From Thysanoteuthis rhombus (Eukaryota; Mollusca; Cephalopoda; Oegopsida; Thysanoteuthidae), in assembly GCA_963457665.1 (NCBI GenBank), contig OY735225.1, forward strand, positions 714,001-778,000: a stretch of 64,000 nucleotides of DNA, given 5' to 3'. The notes beneath the pieces are model-generated. The model was given only the letters and a program-made list of their open reading frames with translations. It was not told where the DNA came from and did no database searches. Positions 1 through 11,795 of this stretch are shown here, piece by piece. Numbering within the stretch: the first letter of the stretch is position 1; the number at the start of each line of letters is the position of its first letter. The translations under genes and the position numbers were made by a program.

Positions 1-1534
1 AATCGTTTGGGAAAAAAATCTTTGAAAATCAAAATAGTATTTTGTTTACGATAAAAAAAAAAAAAGTGGTGACAATTTCTCGTTTATGTTGCATCTTTAA
101 GAATATTTCATTTCTATATCCGGACAATCTCCCTTGGATAAAACTCTCCCACGAAAAAAAAACTTACTCAAAGTGTAAAGTAGGACAAAAACCTTGGTTG
201 AATTGAAACATGACAAATTAAGTAATCAGCATCCTCTCCTATTATTCTTACTTGCGAAAGGTGTTTATATGTCCTCATACACACATTGAAACTATGATTT
301 TAAAATTCTGTATATTATTTTTCCCGTTAGCCTACATTTAATATCTCTTGTTAAGTTAGTAAATCAAATATTTTATTTGCACACACTCAAATAAAAAATG
401 CTTTGTTCAATATCAGGTGAGATTCACACACGCACATACACATACAAACCCGGAAATATTACATGGAGAGTGTTTTATTCATAATTGATGAATGAATAAT
501 GCAATGTTGGCACATGAAGCAATGCCGGACTTGGGCTTGGTGAGACCATCCACCATAAAAAGTTTAGGAACCCTTCTTCAAAAAAGAAATACGTCAAAAT
601 GGCTGATAAAACTTGTAAAATATTTATCCTATCTTAAATTTTTTGAGTCCCCAACCACATGGGCGTCCGCTGCTACTTTTCCCAGGAGGGAAAACGGATA
701 CGTATTCCAAAGAAGGGGGGGGGTGCAAAAAGATATATCCAGCGGGTGGGGTTGGGGAGATAATCGGATGGTGGTTGTCAAGTAAGAAACTAAGAAATGT
801 CTGATCTGAGACTCGTCCTAAGCTGTCAATGTTCATAGTGACCACCTGATCACCGGCCTCTCTATACGGTTCCAACTTTCCAACTTTGTCGGTGGGAAGG
901 TCTGATTCAGGGGAGAGAAAATGTCCCATGTTCACCCCCAGAGGACGCCTATGCTTAAGCCGTAGCTTTTTTTCCCTTGCTGACTACACCCGATCATGGA
1001 AACAAGTTTTATATGCAGTTAAAACGCTTGGCAGGAAAAAGTAAACACGGTTATTCGATCATCCTGATCACCAAATATCGATTGGAATATTGATGAACGA
1101 TAGTACACACTCAGAGGAGAACTCTACTCCTACTACTAGTTCTAAATACATAAACCGGTACCTGACTGCATACTAACAACTAATTTCCTTTTGCCAAAAC
1201 TTGAACAATGAACAAGAAGAACAATTCAAGCGCAGATCCGGAGGTCTGGGGCCGGGCATGGCCCTTATCTCCCAGTTCGGAAGAAGCACGATTAAAAAAT
1301 ATTTTTTTTAATATCGAAACAAATTTAATGAATAAAATTCCGAACAATCCCAAGTGATCACGTATTAACCTTCGAAACAAAAGCTTATTATATCCATTGT
1401 TAGACGACACACGGAGGTGGGGAATGGACCCCCAGCAAAAAAAACCTGCTCCCCGCAAAATGTTTCATTTTTTTTTTTTCGTTTGTTTTTTAATTATTTG
1501 GTTTTCTAATTTGGCGTACTTTTATTCGAAATCG
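1..1534. other. Intergenic, no gene recognised
   Basis: AT-rich DNA with short open frames only. A segment at 655-725 (CATGGGCGTCCGC, a G9 run) resembles in reverse the end of a repeat at 8580-8605 (GCGGACGCCCAT), so it may be a transposon end. Nothing else is supported. Confidence 0.5.
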
Positions 1535-2355
1535 TCAACCAAAACTTTCACCGTATGTTTCTTCAGTTTTTTAGTTGGTCTGGCTGACTTTGTTTCCTAG
1601 CTCATGGGTGTGCAGTGCACATGGAATTCCGAAGAAATGGATACGTAAAAGTAATTTTTTTAAAAAAAGAAAAAAAAGGTGTGGCCTGATAAACTGGAGA
1701 CGGTACAGTGTCAATCATTTCATAAAAACTTCATCCGGTGCATTGACTCTAATTAAACTACACTAGGCATCACTGATGCCTTCTACAAAAACTGCACCCT
1801 GGGGCAAAGACAGCGCCCGGGGGCTGTTCCATGATCCTAGGAGAAGACATATTGATAAACAGGCATTAAGCCGAAGGAAATTTTGCGCACCTTCACGCCT
1901 ACACCCGGGGCTGCCCACCGACTCTCGACCCCTCTTGATACGCTTCTACGAGGCATATGTATGTATCAAGCATACAGACCGCACCAATGGTTCTAGAGGG
2001 CTGAAAAATCAATTTATTCCTCATTCTGTCAAGAAAAACGTTTGGTTGTTTGTTTTTTTGTTGTTGTTGTTGTTTTTCTTCTTTGTAATACCCGTGATAG
2101 GTTTTTTAGTGAGGGTTCAATTTTCAATGTAAGTTTATGCTAAATTAATCTCTCAGTTAGTGTCCACTTGTTTTTTTTCAAGTCTGACTTTTTTTAATGA
2201 TCGCTGCCCAACAAAAAGCGAGAAAAGTAACTTATTCCTCGATCACCCCTTTTTTCCAATTTTTTTTATAGATCACCCCCAACACGGCATACCACCAAAA
2301 GACGTTGGTCATGAGACGGTTTTCTATCGAGTGACTAACCAGACATGTCGATTCT
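1535..2355 (+). repeat. Dispersed repeat family A, copy 1 (interrupted)
   Basis: Family A runs from a GTTTCTTCAGTTTTCAAGTTGG start, through GCACCAATGG.TCTAGAGGGCTG and GTTCAATTT.CAATGTAAGTTTATGCTAAATT, to an AGTGACTAACCAGAC end. This copy carries repeat L inside it. No coding capacity. Confidence 0.65.
1601..1954 (+). repeat. 354-bp repeat L, copy 1, nested in repeat family A
   Basis: Closely matches 2447-2796 (GTGTGGCCTGATAAACTGGA, GACAGCGCCCGGGGGCTGTT, CTCTTGATACGCTTCT). It interrupts a family-A repeat: the left part ends GGTCTGGCTGACTTTG at about 1595, and the right part resumes with ATATGTATGTATCAAG at 1955. The interruption point is inferred by comparison with the uninterrupted copy at 11325-11795. 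Unlike its surroundings it is GC-rich. It has no convincing coding frame. Confidence 0.75.
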
Positions 2356-2446
2356 TTTATTTATCGATTGAACCTTTTGTTTGTTGTAAGAGAAACAGAA
2401 AATAATGAAATTTGAATAACGCGCCTTAGTGTAATCTCTTTTTACC

Positions 2447-2796
2447 TCTTGAGGGAGCAGTGCGCACGGAATTCCAGAGAAATAAATGCATGCAAGTAAA
2501 AAAAAAAAAAAAGAAAAAAAAGGGTGTGGCCTGATAAACTGGAGACGGTACCGTGTCAATCATTTCATAAAAACCTCATCATTGACTCATTTGAAACTAA
2601 ACTAGGCAACCAAACTGACGCCGTTTACAAAAATTGCACCCCGGGGTAAAGACAGCGCCCGGGGGCTGTTCCATGATCTTCGGAGAAGACATATTGATAA
2701 ACTGGCATTAGGCCAGAGGAAATTTTGCGCACCTTCTCGTCTACGCTCGGGGCCGCCCACCGACTTTCGCCCCCTCTTGATACGCTTCTGCGAGGC
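2447..2796 (+). repeat. 350-bp repeat L, copy 2
   Basis: Direct repeat of 1601-1954 with the same order of landmarks and an A-rich stretch of different length near 2495-2520. The two copies are about 490 bp apart. They could be two insertions or the terminal repeats of a very short element; no primer-binding site or polypurine tract was recognised. Confidence 0.72.
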
Positions 2797-2869
2797 CTTG
2801 ACTGCGAACATTCTGTTTGTCCCAAGAAACGAAATAGAAACAATGATCATTACGAAGTCAATGTTGCCA

Positions 2870-3370
2870 ATTTAGCGCTTTTCTTGTTTTGGCTAAATTA
2901 ATGCATGCGTATTTATACATGTTAGCCATTTTTGGCGTGATTTTGACTATTTTTAACATCGTTTTGGTGCGTTCTGACCATGTTTTGGTGATTATTAATG
3001 ATTTTAAAAAATTCAGCGGGTTTCTCGTTCTGGCAGTGCAAAAAAGCACTAAATTAGTGCAGGCGTGCTTTTACATGTTAGCCATTTTGGCCGTAGCTCT
3101 GACTGTTTTTAACATCTTTTTGGTGTGTTCTGACCATTTTTGGTGATTATCGGCAATTTTTAAAAATTCAGCGAGTTTTTCGTTGTGGCAATGCAAAAAA
3201 GCACTAAATTAGCGCGGGCGTGCCGATACATGAAAGGCAATGTAGGCGTGGTTTTGACCATTTTTTTACTTCGTTTTGGTGAGTTCTGGCCATTCTTGGC
3301 GATTATTATCGATTTTTAAAACTTAGTGCCTTTTAGCTGTCAAACTAGCGCGAAAATATTTCTTGAGTTG
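2870..3370 (+). repeat. Tandem repeat, about 155-bp period, three copies
   Basis: CTAAATTAATGCATGCG (2894), CTAAATTAGTGCAGGCG (3050) and CTAAATTAGCGCGGGCG (3204) mark successive units, each followed by a TTTTTAACATC-like stretch, GGTG.GTTCTG.CCAT and GCACTAAATTA. The last unit ends with AGTTGGCAGCACTG. A single related unit sits at about 13180-13375 (TTTAGCGCGATT, AGTTGGCGACACTG). Confidence 0.75.
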
Positions 3371-3520
3371 GCAGCACTGCGTACTGACTCACAATCTATG
3401 TCGATGGTGGGGAATAACACAGTCTAGTCGAAAAAATGTGACCTCTATATGTATTAATGCTAAGAGAGAAATAGAGAGAAAGCGTCTAGTTGTCTATAGT
3501 ACATAAGTGTATACTAGTAT

Positions 3521-3546
3521 TTGTGTGTGTGTGTGTGTGTATGTGT
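3521..3546 (+). repeat. TG microsatellite
   Basis: About 10 TG units, with further TGTG-rich DNA to 3640. Confidence 0.85.
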
Positions 3547-4289
3547 TGCTCCCGAGTATTGTACGTATGCAAATAAGTGCGTGTGTGTATTTATGCATGT
3601 ACGTGAGTTAGTATATGTGTGTATAGATGTGCGTTTTGGTGGATGGGAGAAATTCAAGGTAGTGTAGTCTACTAAGAGAAGTGCGGTCCCTCCTACATCG
3701 CTACTAGTGCTGCTTCATTTTCGAATCTCATTCTCCAAACTATTTCCTACATTCCTGTTGTAACACTTTAACATGGGGTGATTCAGCAGCACAAAAATTT
3801 AGATAGGAAAAAAAGCGATATTACAAGCTCTGGGAAGGAACCGCACTTCTTTCTAAAGACTGCACTTCTTAATTTGCACTGCATTTTGTTCTATGTACAG
3901 CTATGGACAATTTATCAGCATGGACAATTTATGGGTGTGGACGATGTCACACGATAATAACCTAATCACCTAGATGGCATTTTTTCACTCATTTTATCTA
4001 TATTGTCTGCATCATTGAGAAGGCCATTTTCCTTGAAATCCAATATACAGATTTATTTACCTATTTTTCAAAAATGAGATACTTATTTTATCTACCGACA
4101 CAGGAAGACTCCAAGATTGAATTTTTCACTTCGTCAAATTTGATAGAACTGTCAAGATTCAGAGAATAGGAACATATATGGCGCTTTCATACAGTCACTT
4201 CAAATGTCGTGAGAAATGATTTTTATATTAATTGATTCACTTGAATATTTTCAGATACATTTTATTTACTGTGGGATGTTTTTTTTTAA

Positions 4290-4590
4290 ATAAACTTGAA
4301 ATTGTTCCATTGGAAAACTGCATTGTTTTAAATGGTGTGTAGGAGATATTGTTATCATCAAAATGTAAATGGAAGAACCAGTCGTTACGAAGAGGGAAGC
4401 TGAAAAAATTACTCAGTCCATTATGTGTAAGTTGACTAATCATTAAATCTGGAAAATTCACGGAAATATTTGAATTTCTATGAAACGATTTTTCAGAAAG
4501 AAAAGTTGAATCTGTTTCAGTTGAAAAGTCCATTGTTTCAATAGTGGCCTGGAGTTTTTTATCAGCAAAATTTCTACACCCCCCCACTCC
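4290..4590 (+). repeat. Repeat family J, two diverged units
   Basis: GCATTGTTTTAAATGGTGTG then AGGAGATATTGTTATC at 4319-4358, and a second block at 4478-4570 (TTTCTATGAAACGATTTTTC, CATTGTTTCAATAGTGGCCT, TTATCAGCAAAATTTC). A related copy lies at 62545-62680. Confidence 0.5.
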
Positions 4591-4645
4591 AGTGGAAGAG
4601 TCCAGTGTTAAAAAAAACCCAAATAAGTTGCACTGTTCATTAACC

Positions 4646-5400
4646 TGGCTTAAGTTGGCATCAGACCATCTATACTGGGAAATCCAATGGGAATCGAATA
4701 CATTAACAAAAGCTACCAAGATTAGATTGTTGACCATTACTAAACGACGGGCGTCTGGATCCATTTTTTCACATCATTCGTCAACATAAAAGTTTTGAAT
4801 CAGACCATCAATAATGGGAAATCCAATGAGGATCGAACCCTAAACCCACTGATAACAATTTTAGTTTGCTGATCTTTGCTTCACGATGTGCGTCCTTTAC
4901 CATTTTCTCTATATTATTTATGAACAAAGAAGTTTTATATCAGATCATCAATAGAGAGAAATCCAATGAGGCTCGAACCCACAACCCATTGATAACAGTT
5001 TTAGCTCGCTGATCATTGCTTTTCAACGTACGCCCAGTACCATTTTTTTATATTATTTATCAACAGAAAAGTTTTATATAAGATCATTAATAGTGGGGAA
5101 AACTAATGAAGATAATATTGTCCAACAGTTTCAGCTAGCTGATAATTGCTATACGACGTGTATCCTGAAACATTTTTTATATAATCACAGATATATTTGG
5201 ATTGATATGTTTTTGTTTTGTTTGGTTTTTTGTTTGTTTTTTTTGTTTTTTTTAAGAAAAAGATACTGAATTCGTTGACCAGGGAAAGTAGTGCATAGTT
5301 TGAAACTGTAGGTAGGAAGTATTTTCTTTGAGAAATCCGTCCCCACCCGAGCCGAATAGTTATGACCAGCGAACCAAGAATATCCCATTGTTCATTATTA
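4646..5400 (-). repeat. SINE family E with tandemly repeated tRNA-like head
   Basis: Four units of about 140 bp start near 4651, 4789, 4930 and 5069 (AAGTTTTGAATCAGACCATC, AAGTTTTATATCAGATCATC, and so on). Each contains, on minus, a tRNA-like B box (GGGTTCGATCCTCATTGG in the unit at 4800). The flanking 5270-5400 is the body of the same SINE, seen in plus orientation at 19675-19830 and 20380-20520. So one head unit has been multiplied next to one body. Confidence 0.65.
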
Positions 5401-5404
5401 GAAT

Positions 5405-8400
5405 AGATTGCACTTGGTAGAACTGTCAAGATTCAGAGAATAGGAACACACATTTCCTTTCACTATAATCGATACCTTAATTCCCCTAAATATCATCCTC
5501 ATTGTTATTATTACAAGTGCAATATCCTAGTGCTGGGTTGGGGAGGTACTGAGTGGGCTGAAACCAAGGGCCCCCAACATTTAGCCCAACCCCAATTAGT
5601 CAAAAGAAAAGAATGCTATGAGAAAAGTTCGTGAACGAACGCTGTGAATAAATATGTGATGGAAATTGCAAATTGATTCAATGGAATTTCTTGTTTACCT
5701 ACATATTGTAATCATTTTAATGGAAAGGTCCCTGTTTGAACTTCAGCCAGGGACCCCGTACAACCTTAATTCGACTTGGCAATATTTCATGTTGGACATA
5801 TTTTAATGTGTGTTCTTGAAGAATCGAAAAATATTCAACAAAACTTTGGTGATTGATCTAACGTTCTTCAAAGTAATAGGTGTTATAAATTTCCTTTTTG
5901 CCATTAGATAACTAAACTTTATATTTACGTTTTGGTGGAAAGCAATCCATTCTAGCTGCCGAGTGGATGAGGCTTGTTGCCATGTTCTTGAGCGGAAAAA
6001 ATATTTTTGAATCTCAAATTCCAGTTACAGATCAAACCATAACCTTGTAGATCGTTGGGTACCATGTTCAGTACTTTCACCCCATAGCATCTCTCAGGGC
6101 AATAGAATTTACTTGGCAGTACCCATCTCCTGTCTAAGTAACATGTCATGTTATATTAGGATACATGGTACCAAGGAATAATCTCTGACCTGACCAATTA
6201 GAAGAAGTGGAACTTGTCAGCCTTACAGTTTGGAAATAGAGTTGCCCGTTTCCATGACTGGTTGCCAACCCAAAGCTGGGTGCAAAGGCTAGAAATCTTG
6301 ATCTACTCTGTTATTTACCCATAGTCGGGGTATGCAGATTCATGCCTTTCCAAAGGACATTAATACGAAATGAACACCAACTGTTTCAACCGGAATCTAA
6401 ATTCAGTTCGCCGATTCCATTTTCCGTACAGCTAACCGTTAGGCGACTATATCTTGTAATATACAGACCGTAAAATCTTGCAGCCAGCCTTGTATTTATG
6501 AGAATTATTGGTTGGCAATAAAAGACCTTTCTCCCTAGTATTTTTAAAATACACGAATCTGTAAGTCCCCAGAGAATAGAGTTTCGCAGTTGGACTCGTA
6601 GAGGGAGTGTCTCCTGCTAGGCCTCTTGAGTTGGACGGACAGGTCGTGCAATGCACTTGGCGTCTGATTCGGTCCCGATCTCCATTTGGAGAAGAATTGG
6701 TCGAAGGTACTAGAGAAAGTCGAAGCTGCAGTTAACCTGAGGTTTCGATGGAATGTTTCCTTGAAGGGCAGGGACCTGAAGTGAGCATTTCGCACATTAA
6801 CCCCCTTATACTTTCTGACTGTCAGTGCTTCCCTTTCTGTTCACCACACGAACATGTCAAGAGAGAGCTATGTTTAAACTTGGGGGGGGGGCGGGCACAG
6901 AGCTCCGATGGTGTGTTTCCATCCTACCAAGGGTGGTCTAGGGATGCCGAACACCAAGAGCCGCGACACACTACACGACTACATCTTCTAAACCGGATGT
7001 GTACACAAGAAAAAAACATTGCCGGTTTCGAGAAGTGTGCGCTCACATTGGGGAGAGGTCCACCGTTACCTTCGAAACGAGTGCTCTTATCGCGAATGTC
7101 AGCAAATTCTGAAGGCTTTCTAACGTACGTTCAGGGCAGAAAGACCTAACTGACGTTGTCGAAAAGGGAATTATATCATGACGTTGACGAATGGTGCAGG
7201 GGGCGTCGAGAAGTTTTGATTGGGGAACTCAGCCTGACGATACTGAAGTATTCTATACAGATAGTCTTCAAATAATCAAGACTGGCGTCCTGTATTTGAA
7301 GTTGGATGAGAATTGCAAATCATCCGATTTGGTAAGTAAATAAAAATGTTTATTTACAAGAAAAGACATTCTTAAATCACAAAGAGATTAAATCATAAAG
7401 AAGATTAGGCTAATCATAGGAAAATGTGTAGGCAAACATGGTGATTGACATAAAAGATGCGCATGCGTAAGAAGAACAGTACATAAAAATTACTTGGCTT
7501 CGCGAACAAAGATTTTTAGGTAGTTTTTTCCCTAACAGTAGAACCATAGACGATAGGGCCAGTTTGTGGAATAACCCCCCAGCCAGAGCAATGAAATTTT
7601 AAGGCTAAGTGTGACTTGCTCAGTGTCAACCCCACCCTTCAAACTAACGGTTCGTATACAAGGTGACAGGAATAGGAACTGGGCCCACAGGGACATAGGT
7701 TTGACAGGGGTGTCCTTGTCCTATGGGGACCTGCCACCCGTTTGCAGGAATATTCCAACTGTATAGCTGACCTGTAGTTAGACCTCAGGACGTGAACATT
7801 CCGTAATTGGTTGATCCTATGACGGTTTCTATTGAGTGACTATCTCTGCCTGTTTTGAGCATTCGTCAGCAACATGTGTCTTACGGTATCAGAAAAGCTC
7901 AATAGACTCCCTATCGTGTAATTGAATTGATACTAAGATATAATCCGAATGTACCAATTTTCCCCCGGGAAATATAAGCTTTTGCTCCCTCACCAGGACA
8001 AGCGGCAGTGGATGCCAATGTCTATGTTTAATTGTGGGATATAAGATTTGAATAGGAAACAGTTAGACTTGACTTTACTTGTTTTTTTTTGTTGTTGTTT
8101 TTTTTCATCTATTAAATGTGCAAAACCATATTAAAGCGAGTTTTTTCCTTTATCAATTTGATTTATGAGACTGACATGCTGTAGACACTTATTTGGGGGA
8201 AGTTTTATACATAGCTTCAGATGCATCTGTGACGATTGTCTCACAATATAAGTCAAATGAAGGAAATTTTGTCATTCGTACAGGATCGAAACGACATCTC
8301 TTGAGCAGCCTAGAATAAGCGCCAAAATACAATTATTCATTTTTGGACCAACCAGAAGGACCGTTTTGAAAACAAATTTGGGGGGGGGGCTATGCTAACC

Positions 8401-8720
8401 TATAAAAATGACAGATCCAATCAAAATAACCAGCGGGGACCTTTATAGTGCATCAAATACATTGAAGAATTGTACAATACTATTATCCTTTATGGATTAT
8501 AAGGTTCCAACTTTGAAACTCTCTTCACCCTAGGTGAAAAGGACTAACTAGGGGCAGGGGATATCTATGAATGTCTTGCCCCCCCCCTTATGCGGACGCC
8601 CATCTCTCTACATTTTCCTGCTTTACAGTCTCACAGCATCATGCAACCCTGCCATTTAAGACTGTTATTAACATTATTTACGATTTAAATCAAAGATGAA
8701 TTTGATTTAAACAGCGATTG
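5405..8720. other. Intergenic, mostly unassigned
   Basis: Apart from SINE F at 6230-6470 and a scrap of family A at 7815-7850 (ACGGTTTCTATTGAGTGACT), nothing was identified. 6500-7300 has somewhat higher GC and CpG than its surroundings and may be a decayed mobile element, but no protein motif was recognised in any frame. Confidence 0.45.
6230..6470 (-). repeat. tRNA-derived SINE family F, copy 1
   Basis: On minus the right end reads like a tRNA: AGTCGCCTAACGGTTAGCTG (A box), then GGAATCGGCGAACTGAATTT. The body continues through the reverse complement of GATTCATGCCTTTCCAAAGG. Shares order and wording with 37585-37910. Confidence 0.55.
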
Positions 8721-8740
8721 ATTAAATAAGTTCAATCGCA

Positions 8741-9121
8741 TATCTCGGAATTTTTGAGATGAGGTATTATTATTATTTCCATTAATATTCGGAACATCCT
8801 CATCTTTGTTGTTTTTTATACAACGTTTCGGCCGTTGCACTCTACGGCCTTCGTCAGGTATCATCTGGGAGATTTTTTGGAAGTAACGAACCGTAAGTAA
8901 TCTGATGGTACTAGGTTCGATCCTAGTGTGAGACAGTATAACAATACTACTAACGCTAAAAGAGGGGAGTACGGTCAATATACCCCCGTCGGATAAATAA
9001 AGGGTTCGGTTCGTTACTTCCCAAAAATCTCACAGATGATACCTGACGAAGGCTGTAGAGTGCAACGGCCGAAACGTTGTATGAAAAACAACAAAGATGA
9101 GGATGGTCCGAATATTAATGG
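8741..9121. mobile_element. Fold-back element with 17-bp target-site duplication
   Basis: Flanked by identical 17-bp direct repeats AAATAAGTTCAATCGCA at 8724-8740 and 9122-9138. Inside are two inverted arms, 8774-8893 and 9007-9126, about 95% identical over 120 bp. The loop (8894-9006) includes a tRNA B-box-like GGTTCGATCC. The arms carry the motif CGGCCGAAACGTTGTAT and CTGACGAAGGC, the same terminal motif seen with the Penelope-like remnants at 29 and 31 kb. The duplication length suits target-primed reverse transcription, not a cut-and-paste transposase. It has no coding capacity. The intact duplication implies a fairly recent insertion. Confidence 0.82.
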
Positions 9122-9666
9122 AAATAAGTTCAATCGCACATAAACAAACTTAGTACCAAATATTGCTGAACTTGATAATATGGCAAAAGTATTATTTTCA
9201 AAGCGATGAAAATAGTTAAGCATATTGTAATATGTTGGAGTGGATATAAATTGTATGAATGATAGAATATATTCTTGTTTTGAGTGATGCATTCTCTTAT
9301 GGAATCCGAACGTACAAGGGACTGAATTGACTTTATGTCGTCTATTTATATGGAATTCAGAAGCTCCAAAAGTGAATTTATTAAATGCATTACTGTCCAT
9401 TTTGATTGGCCCGTAAATATCATTTGCCTTTCTGTGATTGGTTGAGGCAATTCAAATTTAATTTTGGATTTATTTTAGGTAGGCTTTCTCTTTAGTTCCA
9501 ATTTCTGAGTACAATTTATGTGTAATCAAGCGTTACTGTAATTTGTGACCTGGGAGTGGTAGAAATCACGTCTGGTTGCTACGAGTTACGAGTCTCATTC
9601 ACTGTGCAGAGGCACACTACACTAAACAATATTTCACGAAAACTAGTTATATGTAATATAGGCTTG

Positions 9667-9667
<1 letters not shown>

Positions 9668-9698
<31 letters not shown>
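9668..9698. repeat. AT microsatellite
   Basis: About 14 TA units. Confidence 0.9.
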
Positions 9699-9700
<2 letters not shown>

Positions 9701-10274
9701 CGTAAACTATAAAAAAAACCGAAAAAGTTGATAAGGCAAAGTTTGTCTATTTTCCAATTAACATGAATAAAAAACGCTGCCTCTATATCGTATAAATGTG
9801 ATGCACAGGTGAACAAATTCAATTATGATAAATGATATTTCTTGGTGCGTACAGGTTGAATATGATTTTAAAAGATTATATATCTTGTAGTACAATCATA
9901 GACTGGAATTATATTGCAAGGAATGATATGTATCGCTACGTTATTTTTTGGCAGTGTTTGATGTGAGGTTTAATGATTGCATGAATATTTCCATTCTATG
10001 CGGAGCAGGCCGAGAGTCACGTCATTTCTCATAAAGTCACGATTTATTTAGTCACTATCGTGATAAAACATACTTCTGGCCATAAAGAGCCTCCGCTATG
10101 GCTCGGCTCTGATGAATTTGATAAAAACATCACTCTGAATATCATCATTAAAGTCGACAATGCCTATGAACCAAAAAGGTCAGAATGATAACTGAAATAA
10201 GCACCAAAAGATTTTATATTTAAATGCGATAGTAAAACAAAAAAGAATCTATTATTTACTCTTCATAGATGAAG

Positions 10275-10620
10275 TATTGTAAACCAATATTATCAGAACT
10301 TGACCATTACTTACCTTCATCTGAATTTTTTAGTTGTCTTTCTATCGCAGCCTAACTCAGGCCTTCAATCTACGATAGTGAATAGACAGCAAGGACTGGG
10401 AATAAAGAATAAGCTCTTGGTGAGACTCGAGCTCGTGTCCTTCTTTGCCAGAAGGAAGTCTTGTTTAACGCACCAGCTGCTATACTCACTCAGCTCCAGG
10501 AACTTCGCTGGCTCGCAGAAATCCAAATATAAATGACGGCATGGGTTGAGTTGTGATTAAAAAAACAAGTAAAAAATTAGGATGAAGTAAATAAAAGACA
10601 TAGAAAATGTCAAAAAGCTA
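10275..10620. mobile_element. MITE family H, interrupted copy
   Basis: Left half ACTTACCTTCATCTGAATTT, TTTTAGTTGTC; right half TTGAGTTGTGATTAAAAAAA, AAAAAATTAGGATGAAGTAA. The inverted halves are separated by a tRNA-like segment at about 10345-10540. Confidence 0.55.
10345..10540 (-). repeat. tRNA-like SINE segment inserted in a MITE
   Basis: It lies between the two halves of a family-H inverted-repeat element (10275-10345 and 10540-10620). Contains GAGACTCGAGCTCGTGTCCT and CTGGCTCGCAG. The B box is weak. Confidence 0.35.
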
Positions 10621-10679
10621 TTTTTAGCTACACCTAGGTTATGAATCGCACTTCACATATAAGTTGTGTCTGCACAAAC

Positions 10680-11325
10680 GGACTTGAAAGTCAGACCATA
10701 GACGTGCTAGTTCGATATTTAGTTCCTTTAGAAGCTCGTTCTTTTAAAAGCCCTTTCCTCTGAAAGAACCTGCATTTAACACTAATATCATGGTAATATA
10801 GAATTCACTCCATGCAATGATGCGTTTAATTTCTGACGTAGTAATATAGTATTCCATGTTCTGTTGATGTAATAATATATTGTCACTTAAGCGACATCAG
10901 ATTTAAAGAAGTGGGAGGGAATGCTTCGTGGATATGGTGTGAGGTGTTCTCTATGTTGATTCGCCAGATTGTCAGTGACGACGATTACCGCTACAGATGG
11001 TATAGTATCAAAAATAGCATGTTATAACCTCACAATAAAAAGTCCTACGATTGTTGCAAAATTCGGTTGTATTAACGCCATACAAATTTGATTTAAAGAT
11101 TGAAATGAAAAGCATGTATTCATGGATTTATTCTGACTAATTTCCTCATCTTGGTAATTCAGTTCACAACAATTCGGCCGTTAAGCCCATGCCTTCTACA
11201 AATGTCTATCTCGGTAGACCAATGTCATGAAAATTCGTCATCACAGAAATTCAGACAGTAATTAATTATAGTTAATTAGGATTTGATCAACGAACAAGAA
11301 AACTTGACTGTTTTGTTAATTGGAA
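10680..11325 (+). repeat. Dispersed repeat family C, copy 1
   Basis: AAAGTCAGACCATAG, TTTTAAAAGCCCTTTCCTCT, CACTTAAGCGACATCAG, GACGACGATTACCGCTACAG, GGATTTATTCTGACTAATTT, CAATTCGGCCGTTAAGCCCA, ATTCAGACAGTAATTAATTA. The reverse complement of almost all of it is present at 15900-16425, about 5 kb away. It contains a diverged Penelope-type terminal motif. Confidence 0.7.
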
Positions 11326-11795
11326 CCATCAACCTAAACTGTCAATGTAGGTTTCTTCAGTTTCTAAGTTGGTCCTGGTGGCTATGTATGTATCACGTGT
11401 ACAGGCTGCGCCGATAGAGTTAGAGAGTTGGAAATTTAAACATGTTCTTATTATATTAAGAAAAAACGTTTTGTTTTTGTTTTTTGTGTGTGTGTTTTGA
11501 CTCTTGATTGGTTTTTAGTGGCGGGGACGGGTGGTCGTTTATCAACGCAAGTTTTCGCTAAATTGAACCCTTAACTTGTGCCCGGTAAGTAACCTTTCTA
11601 TTGATAAGTTCACTTTTCTTCTCTTTTTTTTTTTTTAAATTTAGACTCTTTTAGTGATCACTTCTCAAGAGATGGCGCAAGAAGTAACTTTTTCATCGAT
11701 CACACTTTTTTTCATTGATTACACCCCACACAGTATGATGCCAAAAGACATTGGTTGCACGATGGTTTTTACTGAGTGACTAACTAGACCTCTAT
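11325..11795 (+). repeat. Dispersed repeat family A, copy 2
   Basis: CAACCTAAACTGTCAATGTA at the start, ACAGGCTGCGCC in the middle, and TGAGTGACTAACTAGACCT at the end. It is continuous on its 5' side with repeat family C (10680-11325), suggesting that A and C are parts of one longer element. Confidence 0.65.

Noticed and set aside
492..935. Overlapping open frames on both strands near 0.5-0.9 kb
   Set aside because: No family resemblance, no splice context, and the GC-rich part looks like a transposon end.
2870..3370. Tandem repeats considered as a CRISPR-like or regulatory array
   Set aside because: Animal nuclear DNA with three 155-bp diverged units; no short identical repeats with unique spacers.
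4237..4764. Longest open frame in the window, 175 codons on minus
   Set aside because: It runs across repeat family J and one unit of the 140-bp SINE-head tandem. No protein family is recognisable, and openness follows from repeat sequence.
9014..9400. 128-codon open frame on minus
   Set aside because: Its C-terminal third is one arm of the fold-back element and the rest has no recognisable motif.
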